The position numbers and the translations under genes were made by a program. 17,062 nucleotides of DNA, taken from contig DASUJK010000344.1 in NCBI GenBank assembly GCA_036279295.1, forward strand, positions 1-17,062, written 5' to 3'. This DNA is from DATEPR01 sp036279295 (lineage in GTDB: Bacteria; Actinomycetota; Actinomycetes; Mycobacteriales; Pseudonocardiaceae). This document shows, piece by piece, positions 6,418 through 13,126 of this stretch (its first letter is position 1; every line of letters begins with the position of its first letter). The notes beneath the pieces are model-generated. The model was not told the origin of the DNA and searched no databases. It saw only the letters and a program-made list of their open reading frames with translations.

Positions 6418-7653
6418 CCGGCGAGCCGACCTGACCAGTGTCAGTAGGGGACCGGCCGCTCCGGCAAGCACCACGACTCCGAGCGCGATCGCCAGGTCGA
6501 CCGGTGGCATGGCCATTCCGAGCAGCACCGAGACACCCAGCCCGAAGCATGCGGTCCGAGCCGGCCATGCCCGTTCCTCGCGGGTCAGCAGCCGGGCCGC
6601 CGCGTTGGTGAACGCGTAGTAGAACAGCGCACAGGTGGCGGCCAGTTCGATGGCGTCGGCAGGTCCGGCGACCAGCACACCGACTACCGCTCCCCCGCCG
6701 ACCAGCCACCGGGCCAGCGCGCTGTGCTCGGCCCGGCCGGTGCTCGGCAGGTCACCGCTGGTCGCCATCACGTCCGCCATCCGCCCGCCGCCACCGATCA
6801 CCAGCAGCAGCGCGACCGCCGTGGCCACCATCGCGGCGACCGTGATCACCGGATCCAGCGCCGAGGCGTCGGCAGCGTCGAGCGCATCACGCAGTGGCAC
6901 GGTGGACACGGCCAGCCTGGTCGGCCCGAGCTGGCGCAGCACGGCGAAGCTCACCGCGAGATAGATGCCCAGCGCGATCACCACCAGCACCGGGATGACG
7001 ACCTTCGGCCGAGGCACCACTGCCCGGCCGGTACCCGGCGCGCTGACCCGCTCGAAGCCGAGGAACGCGAAGAACAGCAGACCGGCGGCTGGCAGCAGGT
7101 TGCCCGGCCGGTCCAGGCCGGCGGTGCCGGCCGGCGCCACCACCCCGGTCGGCGGCGGTGGCGCGATGGCGAAGCAGGCCGCGACCACCAGAGCCAGCAC
7201 CACCAGCACGAAGATCGTCAGCGCCTTGGTGATCCCCCGGGGTGGCCGGATGTCGAACGCGTCGGCGACCAGCACGACCGCGAGCAGGCCCAGGGCCGGC
7301 AGTGCGGGCCGGTTCGGGTCGACGTAAGCACCGAAGCAGCCGGCCAGCGCGGCTGCGGCCGCCACCCTGCTGGTCAGGTAGAGGCCACCGGCCATCCGGC
7401 CCGGCCAGCGGCCGAGCTGTTCCCGCGTGTAGCGGTAGCCGCCGCCAGGGCCGGGGAACGCACCGGCCTGGTCGCCGGTGGAACAGCAGGCGAGCACGGC
7501 GGGCACGGCGGCGATCACCATGGCGACCGGCAACCAGCCGCCGACCAATGCCGACGCGGGCGCGAGACCAGCGAAGAGGCCTGCTCCCACCATGGCGCCG
7601 AGTCCGGCGATCACCGTATCGACCACGCCGTGCCGTTCGGGCAACGTCCGGGT
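6415..7653 (-). CDS. APC-superfamily amino-acid permease
   Basis: This is a polytopic inner-membrane transporter of about 412 residues. It has roughly 11-12 hydrophobic segments, beginning with the family signature TVIAGLGAMVGAGLFAGLAPASALVGG in the first helix. FPGPGGGYRYTREQLGRW, between the early helices, matches the consensus of amino-acid/polyamine/organocation permeases (helix 2-3 loop). LLFFAFLGFERVSAPG, in the middle, is equivalent to the conserved helix-6 FFAFxGFE motif. The substrate cannot be read from sequence. Linkage to gcvT and ilvE hints at an amino acid, which is inference only. The start is uncertain: GTG 7653 gives a typical short cytoplasmic N-terminus (VTRTLPERHGVVD), whereas a TTG at 7698 would add 15 residues. 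Neither has a clear SD. The gene is divergent from pepA. Confidence 0.85.
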   Translation of the reverse strand, partial: TRTLPERHGVVDTVIAGLGAMVGAGLFAGLAPASALVGGWLPVAMVIAAVPAVLACCSTGDQAGAFPGPGGGYRYTREQLGRWPGRMAGGLYLTSRVAAAAALAGCFGAYVDPNRPALPALGLLAVVLVADAFDIRPPRGITKALTIFVLVVLALVVAACFAIAPPPPTGVVAPAGTAGLDRPGNLLPAAGLLFFAFLGFERVSAPGTGRAVVPRPKVVIPVLVVIALGIYLAVSFAVLRQLGPTRLAVSTVPLRDALDAADASALDPVITVAAMVATAVALLLVIGGGGRMADVMATSGDLPSTGRAEHSALARWLVGGGAVVGVLVAGPADAIELAATCALFYYAFTNAAARLLTREERAWPARTACFGLGVSVLLGMAMPPVDLAIALGVVVLAGAAGPLLTLVRSARR

Positions 7654-7717
7654 CACGGGGGTATACGGTGCCAGACCATTCGGCGTAGCCGATATCAACC
7701 TACCGGGGGAAACTCAT

Positions 7718-7723
7718 TAGCAT
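7718..7723 (+). promoter_or_regulatory. Candidate -10 element for pepA
   Basis: TAGCAT (TANNNT form) lies 34 bases before the pepA GTG in the divergent permease/pepA gap. This would leave a leader of about 28 bases containing the AAGGAG ribosome site. The -35 position has only a weak match (TATCAA around 7693). Confidence 0.3.
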
Positions 7724-7747
7724 GGGTCACAATCCCCAGCGGCCGAC

Positions 7748-7753
7748 AAGGAG
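7748..7753 (+). promoter_or_regulatory. Ribosome binding site that fixes the pepA start
   Basis: AAGGAG lies 4 bases before the GTG at 7758 and selects it over an in-frame ATG at 7722, which has no SD and would add 12 residues without family resemblance. Confidence 0.8.
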
Positions 7754-7757
7754 AACC

Positions 7758-9263
7758 GTGACCACGCCCAAGCTCAGCCTGACCGGCAACCAACCCGCCG
7801 AGGTCACCGCACTCGCCGCCGACACGCTCGTCGTCGGCACAGTCCAGGGTCCCAACGGGCCGGTGCTCGCACCGGGCGCCGAAGCTGTGGACGCGGCGAT
7901 GGACGGTCACCTGCTCGACGTCCTGGTCACGCTCGGCGCCACCGGCAAGGCGGACGAGATCGTGAAGCTGCCCACCATGGGCAAGATCGCGGCCACCGTG
8001 GTGCTCGCCGTCGGCCTCGGCAAGCCGGCCGTGGACGGCACGCTGTCCGCCGAGCAGGTGCGCAGGGGTTCCGGTGCCGCGGCCAGGGCGCTGACCGGCG
8101 TCAAGCGCGCCGCCACCCTGCTGTCCACGATCGACCTGGGGGCGGCCGTCGAGGGCACCGTGCTCGGCGCCTACCGGTTCGACCAGTACAAGTCGTCATC
8201 CAGCGACGAGTCGGTGCGCCGCGTCGACCTCGTCGTGCCGGAGGAGGGCACCGGCAAGGAGCACCGGGGCACGCTGAAGGCGGCCACCGCGATCGGCGAA
8301 GCGGTCACCTTCGCCCGTGACCTGATCAACACCCCGCCCAACGACCTGTACCCGGCCACCTTCGCGCAGCGCGCGGTCGCCGCGGCCGAGGAAGCAGGCG
8401 TCGAGGTCGAGGTGCTGGACGAGAAGGCACTGCGCAAGGAGGGCTACGGCGGCGTGCTGGGCGTCGGCGGCGGCTCGGCCCGGCCGCCCAGGGTGGTCCG
8501 GCTGCGGTACAAGGGCAGCAAGCCCAAGGCCAGGGTGGCGCTGGTCGGCAAGGGCATCACGTTCGACACCGGCGGCATCTCGCTCAAGCCACCGGCCAAC
8601 ATGGACCACATGACGTCGGACATGTCCGGCGCTGCCGCCGTCGTGGCCACTGTCATCCTGGCCGCCAGGCTGCGCTACCCGCTGGAGGTCATCGCCACCG
8701 TCCCGATGGCGGAGAACATGCCGTCCGGCTCGGCGTACCGGCCCGGTGACGTGCTGACGATGTTCGGCGGCAAGACCGTCGAGGTGCTCAACACCGACGC
8801 CGAGGGCAGGCTCATCCTGGCCGACGCCATGGTGCGGGCCTGCCAGGACGACCCGGACTACCTGATCGACACGGCCACCCTGACCGGCGCCCAGTTGGTC
8901 GCGCTCGGCTCCCGGACGGCAGGCGTGATGGGCTCCGACGAGTTCCGCGACCGGGTGGCCGCGATCGCGCGGGCCACCGGTGAGGGCGGCTGGGCCATGC
9001 CGCTGCCCGACGAGCTGCGCGCCGACATCGACTCCAAGCTGGCCGACATCGCCAACGTGTCCGGGCAGCGCTGGGGCGGGATGCTGGTGGCGGGTTCGTT
9101 CCTGCGCGAGTTCGTCGCCGAGGGCGTCCAGTGGGCCCACGTGGACGTGGCGGGCCCTGCGTACAACACGGGCGCACCCTGGGGTTACACCGCCAAGGGC
9201 GGTACCGGCGTGCCGGTGCGCACGATGGCGGCCGTGCTGGCCGACATCGCGGCCCAGGGCTGA
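7758..9263 (+). CDS. pepA: Leucyl aminopeptidase, M17 family
   Basis: This cytosolic metallopeptidase removes N-terminal residues from peptides; M17 enzymes form hexamers with two metal ions per site. The 501-residue protein has the usual two parts: a variable N-terminal domain (to about 170) and a conserved catalytic domain. VGKGITFDTGGISLKP supplies Lys265 and Asp270, DMSGAAAVV supplies a further metal ligand, and the signature NTDAEGRL (345-352) supplies Asp347, Glu349 and the catalytic Arg351. The GTG start has a good SD 4 bases upstream. Transcription probably ends at the hairpin at 9281-9320, which it shares with the convergent small gene. M. tuberculosis has the orthologue (pepB, Rv2213) in the equivalent place. 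Function in peptide turnover is well founded; individual substrates are not readable. Confidence 0.95.
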   Translation: MTTPKLSLTGNQPAEVTALAADTLVVGTVQGPNGPVLAPGAEAVDAAMDGHLLDVLVTLGATGKADEIVKLPTMGKIAATVVLAVGLGKPAVDGTLSAEQVRRGSGAAARALTGVKRAATLLSTIDLGAAVEGTVLGAYRFDQYKSSSSDESVRRVDLVVPEEGTGKEHRGTLKAATAIGEAVTFARDLINTPPNDLYPATFAQRAVAAAEEAGVEVEVLDEKALRKEGYGGVLGVGGGSARPPRVVRLRYKGSKPKARVALVGKGITFDTGGISLKPPANMDHMTSDMSGAAAVVATVILAARLRYPLEVIATVPMAENMPSGSAYRPGDVLTMFGGKTVEVLNTDAEGRLILADAMVRACQDDPDYLIDTATLTGAQLVALGSRTAGVMGSDEFRDRVAAIARATGEGGWAMPLPDELRADIDSKLADIANVSGQRWGGMLVAGSFLREFVAEGVQWAHVDVAGPAYNTGAPWGYTAKGGTGVPVRTMAAVLADIAAQG

Positions 9264-9278
9264 GCGACCCAGGGCTGA
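9253..9278. repeat. 11-bp direct repeat spanning the pepA stop
   Basis: CCCAGGGCTGA occurs at 9253-9263 and again at 9268-9278, 15 bases apart. The first copy contains the pepA TGA, and the second copy repeats the same end just downstream. It looks like a small tandem duplication of the gene end with no coding effect. Confidence 0.6.
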
Positions 9279-9280
9279 AC

Positions 9281-9320
9281 AGCGGCAGCGCTGGGGTCCT
9301 CGGGTCTCAGCGCTGCTGCT
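9281..9320. terminator. Bidirectional hairpin terminator between pepA and the 107-residue gene
   Basis: A 13-bp stem forms between 9281-9293 and 9308-9320 with a single G-T wobble and a 14-base loop. No T-tract follows, as is common in actinobacteria. The right arm covers the stop codon of the minus-strand gene, so one hairpin probably ends both convergent transcripts. Confidence 0.65.
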
Positions 9321-9630
9321 CTCTGGCCAGCCGGGCCGTGTAGTCGCGCATCCGCTGTGGGTAACCGACCTTCTTCACGTCGTACATCGGGATGCTCAGC
9401 CGCTTGCCGAGGTCCCGCGCACCCGACTCGGTGATCCGCCGACGCGTCCACTCCCCGTCATGTGCGACCAACACCACGGTGGTCTCGGTCACGGTGGTGC
9501 GCGGTTCGACGAAGCCCTCGACGCCGCGGTGCTCCGCTGTCCAAGAAGCCAGGTAAGCGCTGCTTTTCGGGTCCTGCCGGCGAACACCGCTGGCCCGGCG
9601 CCGACGCCGTAGCCCGTCGAACAAGCCCAT
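9307..9630 (-). CDS. Conserved actinobacterial 107-residue protein
   Basis: The protein starts MGLFDGLRRRRR, a short hydrophobic-plus-polybasic N-terminus that could contact membrane or nucleic acid. A compact domain follows: SSAYLASWTAEHRGVEGFVEPRTTVTETTVVLVAHDGEWTRRRI (about 23-66), then GARDLGKRLSIPMYDVKKVGYPQRMRDY. I recall close relatives beside pepA/lpdA genes in other actinomycetes, but no function has been assigned that I know of. There is no transmembrane segment. The ATG at 9630 is chosen because a near-perfect SD (AAGGAGGTG at 9636-9644 on the minus strand) precedes it; the longer frame to 9675 adds a non-conserved segment. It is divergent from lpdA and convergent with pepA. Confidence 0.8.
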   Translation of the reverse strand: MGLFDGLRRRRRASGVRRQDPKSSAYLASWTAEHRGVEGFVEPRTTVTETTVVLVAHDGEWTRRRITESGARDLGKRLSIPMYDVKKVGYPQRMRDYTARLAREQQR

Positions 9631-9635
9631 CTCCA

Positions 9636-9644
9636 CACCTCCTT
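9636..9644 (-). promoter_or_regulatory. Strong ribosome binding site of the 107-residue gene
   Basis: On the minus strand AAGGAGGTG stands just upstream of the ATG at 9630, with the GGAGG core 7 bases from it. This is the closest match to the anti-SD sequence in the window and decides the start. Confidence 0.85.
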
Positions 9645-9650
9645 GGCAGC

Positions 9651-9664
9651 CGGGTGACCACCCG
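9651..9664. promoter_or_regulatory. Inverted repeat upstream of the 107-residue gene
   Basis: CGGGTG-AC-CACCCG is a perfect 6-bp inverted repeat with a 2-base centre, lying just upstream of the SD of the minus-strand gene. It may be an operator or a leader hairpin. No regulator can be named. Confidence 0.35.
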
Positions 9665-9686
9665 TCCCTTCCCATGGTCCCCGGAC

Positions 9687-9707
9687 CGGGCCGTACCAGT
9701 TGGCCCG
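9687..9707. repeat. Second inverted repeat in the lpdA divergent gap
   Basis: CGGGCC and GGCCCG are perfectly complementary arms with a 9-base loop, in the 184-base gap (9631-9814) between the divergent small gene and lpdA. Short GC-only arms of this kind can occur by chance. Apart from the two inverted repeats and the two ribosome sites I see no clear promoter hexamers in this gap. Confidence 0.25.
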
Positions 9708-9804
9708 CGTCGCAAGAATGCCCGACGTAGTGACAAGATGGCGTGTGTTGCCGCGCCGACCGGCACGAACAGCACGACTCTGATCACCTGATGATTTGCT
9801 GCGA

Positions 9805-9809
9805 GGGAG
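9805..9809 (+). promoter_or_regulatory. Ribosome binding site that fixes the lpdA start
   Basis: GGGAG lies 5 bases upstream of the GTG at 9815. It supports that start over an in-frame upstream start at 9743, whose additional residues (CCRADRHEQHDSD) are unlike the family. Confidence 0.75.
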
Positions 9810-9814
9810 TTTCC

Positions 9815-11182
9815 GTGACCGACGCCGACCTAGTGATCCTTGGTGGCGGGTCTGGCGGCTATGCCTGCGCGTTCCGCGCGGCGGAGCTGGGCCTGTCCGT
9901 GATTCTCGTGGAGAAGGACAAGCTCGGCGGGACGTGTCTGCACCGAGGCTGCATCCCGACGAAGGCCCTGCTGCACGCCGCCGAGGTCGCCGACTACACG
10001 CGTGACGGCGGTCACGTCGGTATCAAGGCCTCGCTGGAGGGCGTCGACATCGCAGGCGTCAACTCCTACAAGGATCGCGTCATCAACCAGATGTACAAGG
10101 GCCTGCAGGGCCTGGCCAAGGCGAACAAGGTGCAGATCGTCGAGGGCACCGGCAGGTTCGTCAAGCCGAACGCGGTCGAGGTGGACGGCCGGACCATCAC
10201 CGGCACCAACGTGGTGCTGGCCACCGGCTCCTACTCCAAGTCGCTGCCCGGCCTGGACATCGGCGGCCGGATCGTCACCAGCGACCAGGCGCTGAACCTG
10301 GACTACGTGCCGGAGAAGGTCATCGTGCTGGGCGGCGGCGTCATCGGCGTCGAGTTCGCCAGCGTGTGGCGCTCGTTCGGCGCCGAGGTGACCATCGTGG
10401 AGGCACTGCCCCGCCTGGTGCCGCTGGAGGACGAGTCCTCGTCCAAGCTGCTGGAGCGGGCGTTCCGCAAGCGCAACATCGCGTTCAAGACGGGCGTGCG
10501 CTTCACCGGCGCCACCCAGTCCGACTCGGGTGTGACGGTGAGCCTGGAGAGCGGTGAGCAGTTGGAGGCCGACCTCTTGCTGGTGGCCGTCGGCCGTGGC
10601 CCGAACACCGCCAACGCGGGCTACGAAGAAGCGGGCATCGGGATGGAGCGCGGGTTCGTGCTCACCGACGAGCGGCTGCGCACCAACCTGCCGAACGTGT
10701 ACGCCGTCGGCGACATCGTGCCCGGCCTCCAGTTGGCGCACCGCGGTTTCGCCCAGGGCATCTTCATCGCCGAGCAGATCGCGGGCCTCGAACCGAGGGT
10801 CATCGAGGAGAGCGGCATCCCGCGCGTCACGTACTGCAACCCTGAGGTCGCGTCGGTCGGTCTGACCGAGACGGCGGCCAAGGAGCGCTACGGCGCGGAT
10901 GTCACCACCTACACCTACAGCCTGGCCGGCAACGGCAGGTCCGTGATCCTGGGCACCCAGGGCGCGGTCAAGCTGGTCAAGGCCCCGGACGGGCCGGTTG
11001 TCGGTGTGCACATGGTCGGTGAGCGGGTCGGCGAACTGGTCGGCGAGGCGCAGCTGATCGTCAACTGGGAAGCGTTCCCGGACGACGTCGCGCCCCTGAT
11101 CCACGCGCACCCGACGCAGACCGAGGCCCTGGGTGAGGCACACCTCGCCCTGGCCGGCAAGCCGCTGCACGTGCACGGCTGA
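9815..11182 (+). CDS. lpdA: Dihydrolipoyl dehydrogenase (E3)
   Basis: This FAD flavoprotein reoxidises dihydrolipoyl groups of 2-oxoacid dehydrogenase complexes and of the glycine cleavage H protein, making NADH. The 455-residue product starts with the FAD-binding dinucleotide fold DLVILGGGSGGYACAFRAAELG. The redox disulfide follows as Cys41 and Cys46 in GGTCLHRGCIPTK. The NAD-binding fold is VIVLGGGVIGVEFASVWRSFGAEV (about 169-192), then the second FAD motif NVYAVGDIV. Near the C-terminus HAHPTQTEALGEA carries the His-Glu catalytic pair. All key residues are intact. It lies 38 bases upstream of the E2 gene sucB, so the two are almost certainly cotranscribed. The CLHRGCIPTK form differs slightly from the more common CLNxGCIPSK. 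Confidence 0.96.
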   Translation: MTDADLVILGGGSGGYACAFRAAELGLSVILVEKDKLGGTCLHRGCIPTKALLHAAEVADYTRDGGHVGIKASLEGVDIAGVNSYKDRVINQMYKGLQGLAKANKVQIVEGTGRFVKPNAVEVDGRTITGTNVVLATGSYSKSLPGLDIGGRIVTSDQALNLDYVPEKVIVLGGGVIGVEFASVWRSFGAEVTIVEALPRLVPLEDESSSKLLERAFRKRNIAFKTGVRFTGATQSDSGVTVSLESGEQLEADLLLVAVGRGPNTANAGYEEAGIGMERGFVLTDERLRTNLPNVYAVGDIVPGLQLAHRGFAQGIFIAEQIAGLEPRVIEESGIPRVTYCNPEVASVGLTETAAKERYGADVTTYTYSLAGNGRSVILGTQGAVKLVKAPDGPVVGVHMVGERVGELVGEAQLIVNWEAFPDDVAPLIHAHPTQTEALGEAHLALAGKPLHVHG

Positions 11183-11220
11183 ACAACCAATAGGCGCGAG
11201 CACGAGGAGTCAGCGACACC

Positions 11221-12987
11221 ATGGCCTTCTCCGTCCAGATGCCGGCGCTCGGCGAGAGCGTCACTGAGGGCACCGTCACCCGGTGGCTCAAGCAGGAGGG
11301 CGAGTCCGTCGAGGTCGACGAACCGCTGCTGGAGGTGTCCACCGACAAGGTGGACACCGAGATCCCGTCTCCTGCGGCCGGCATCCTGCAGCGGATCGTC
11401 GTCAGTGAGGACGAGACCGTCGAGGTCGGCGCCGAACTGGCGGTGATCTCGGACAGCGCGGACGGCGACTCCGGCAGCCGGCCAACGCGGCAGGCCGAGC
11501 CGGAATCCGCCCCCGCCGAGCCGGAACCGGCGCCAGCGGCACAGGCAGAGCCCGCGGACGAGCCGGAACCGGCACCGGCACCGGCACCGGCGGCCGACAC
11601 CAAGCCTGCCGCGTCCGGTGGCACGTCGGTGACCATGCCCGCGTTGGGCGAGAGCGTCACCGAGGGCACCGTCACGCGGTGGCTCAAGCAGGTCGGCGAC
11701 CACGTCGACGAGGACGAGCCGCTGCTGGAGGTGTCCACCGACAAGGTGGACACCGAGATCCCGTCGCCGGTGGCCGGCACGCTGCTGGCCATCACGGCGG
11801 CCGAGGACAGCACGGTCGAGGTGGGCGGTCAGCTCGCGGTGATCGGCAGCCAGGCCGCGGCGCCTGAGCCGACGCCGGAACCGGCCCCCGAGCCGACGCC
11901 TGCGCCGACTCCCGAGCCCGCGGCCAATGCTGCTCCGGCGCCCACACCCGCGCCGGCCGCTGCGCCCGCCCAACCGGCCCAGGCCCAGCCGGCTCCGGCT
12001 GACAACACCAACGGCTCGAAGCCCAGTGACGACAGCGCCCCGTACGTGACGCCGCTGGTGCGCAAGCTGGCCGGCGAGAACTCCATCGACCTCGGCACCA
12101 TCAAGGGCACCGGGGTCGGTGGCCGGATCCGCAAGCAGGACGTGCTGGCGGCCGTCGACGAGCGGGACAAGGCGAAGGCCGCGCCGGCACCTGCGGCGGC
12201 GCCCGCGGCCCGCGCGGCCGCCACTCCGGCGGCACCGGCACCGCACACGGGTGACGACCAGTCGCTGCGTGGCACGACGCAGAAGCTGTCCAGGCTGCGG
12301 CAGATCGTGGCGCAGCGCACCAGGGAGTCGTTGCAGGGTTCGGCCCAGCTGACCCAGGTCGTCGAGGTCGACGTGACCCGTGTGGCCAAGCTGCGCACCC
12401 GGGCCAAGGCGGACTTCGAGCAGCGGGAGGGCGTGAAGCTCACGTTCCTGCCGTTCTTCGCGAAGGCCGTTGTCGAGGCGATGAAGCAGCACCCGAAGCT
12501 GAACGCGTCGATCGACGAGGAGGCCAAGCAGGTCACGTACCACGGTGCCGAGCACCTGGGTATCGCGATCGACACCGAGCGCGGCCTGCTCAACGCCGTG
12601 ATCCACGACGCGGGCGACCTGAACCTGGCCGGTCTGGCGCACAAGATCAGCGACCTGGCGAACCGGGCGCGCACCAGCAAGATCGGCCCCGAGGAGCTGT
12701 CCGGCGGCACGTTCTCGCTGACCAACCTGGGCAGCAACGGCGCGCTGTTCGACACCCCGATCATCCAGCAGCCGCAGGTCGGCATCCTGGGTGTCGGTGT
12801 CGTCGTGAAGCGGCCGGTCGTGGTGACCGACGAGGACGGCGACGAGACGATCGCCATCCGCTCGATGGTCTACCTGTCGCTGACCTACGACCACCGCCTG
12901 GTCGACGGCGCCGACGCCGGTCGCTTCCTGACCACGGTGAAGCACCGGCTCCAGGAAGGCGAGTTCGCGGCCGACCTCGGCCTGTAG
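11221..12987 (+). CDS. sucB: 2-oxoacid dehydrogenase E2, dihydrolipoyl acyltransferase, with two lipoyl domains
   Basis: This is the E2 core enzyme that carries acyl groups on lipoyl arms and passes them to CoA. The 588 residues divide as follows. Lipoyl domain 1 spans 1-78 (Lys43 in VSTDKVDTEIPS) and is followed by a Pro/Ala/Glu linker. Lipoyl domain 2 spans about 135-212 (Lys175) and is followed by a second Pro/Ala linker. The peripheral-subunit-binding domain is YVTPLVRKLAGE to VLAAV (275-312), and the catalytic domain runs from about 350. YDHRLVDGADAGRFL contains His558 and Asp562, the DHRxxDG active site. In actinobacteria one E2 (DlaT/AceF) is thought to serve both pyruvate and 2-oxoglutarate dehydrogenases, so the name sucB does not prove specificity. 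The ATG has GAGGAG (11204-11209) 11 bases upstream. A strong terminator follows. Confidence 0.95.
   Translation: MAFSVQMPALGESVTEGTVTRWLKQEGESVEVDEPLLEVSTDKVDTEIPSPAAGILQRIVVSEDETVEVGAELAVISDSADGDSGSRPTRQAEPESAPAEPEPAPAAQAEPADEPEPAPAPAPAADTKPAASGGTSVTMPALGESVTEGTVTRWLKQVGDHVDEDEPLLEVSTDKVDTEIPSPVAGTLLAITAAEDSTVEVGGQLAVIGSQAAAPEPTPEPAPEPTPAPTPEPAANAAPAPTPAPAAAPAQPAQAQPAPADNTNGSKPSDDSAPYVTPLVRKLAGENSIDLGTIKGTGVGGRIRKQDVLAAVDERDKAKAAPAPAAAPAARAAATPAAPAPHTGDDQSLRGTTQKLSRLRQIVAQRTRESLQGSAQLTQVVEVDVTRVAKLRTRAKADFEQREGVKLTFLPFFAKAVVEAMKQHPKLNASIDEEAKQVTYHGAEHLGIAIDTERGLLNAVIHDAGDLNLAGLAHKISDLANRARTSKIGPEELSGGTFSLTNLGSNGALFDTPIIQQPQVGILGVGVVVKRPVVVTDEDGDETIAIRSMVYLSLTYDHRLVDGADAGRFLTTVKHRLQEGEFAADLGL
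11323..11369 (+). repeat. 47-base direct repeat, copy 1 (lipoyl domain 1)
   Basis: Bases 11323-11369 are identical to 11719-11765, exactly 396 bases (132 codons) apart. The repeat encodes PLLEVSTDKVDTEIPS around the lipoylated lysine. Flanking parts of the two domains are also close; 11251-11296 versus 11647-11692 differ at two bases. Confidence 0.9.
11719..11765 (+). repeat. 47-base direct repeat, copy 2 (lipoyl domain 2)
   Basis: Second copy of the repeat at 11323-11369, around Lys175 of the second lipoyl domain. Third codon positions are identical across the whole run. Confidence 0.9.
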
Positions 12988-12995
12988 CGGTTTCA

Positions 12996-13032
12996 CTGAA
13001 GCGGTCCCCGGTGCTGCCGGGGGCCGCTTCAG
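12996..13032 (+). terminator. Strong hairpin terminator after sucB
   Basis: Arms 12996-13011 and 13017-13032 form a 16-bp stem with one G-T wobble and the loop TGCTG, beginning 8 bases after the sucB stop. There is no long T-run, only CCTTATG downstream. It is the strongest hairpin seen in the window and separates lpdA-sucB from the epimerase-lipB pair. Confidence 0.8.
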
Positions 13033-13126
13033 CCTTATGTCTGATCTGTGGCTGTTCGTGTCGATGATGGTCGAGGTCACCGGCACCCGGCTCGCGTCGG
13101 CGGGCCGAGTCGGCCACGATCGTGGC

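Noticed and set aside
6405..6430. Possible glycine riboswitch in front of gcvT
   Set aside because: The permease coding region ends only 10 bases upstream of gcvT, leaving no room for an aptamer, and no tandem aptamer pattern is seen.
9743..9814. In-frame N-terminal extension of lpdA from 9743
   Set aside because: The extra 24 residues are unlike the family, and a good SD stands before GTG 9815.
11500..11600. GAGCCGGAACCGGC and CACCGGCACCGGCA repeats as a possible repeat array or CRISPR
   Set aside because: They encode the Pro/Ala/Glu linker between the lipoyl domains. The repeats are short codon runs without spacers, expected for such a linker.
13037..13126. 30-residue N-terminal extension of the TIGR01777 protein
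   Set aside because: The Rossmann fold begins right at ATG 13127 (MRVVIAGSSG), and the upstream residues start only 4 bases after the terminator stem.
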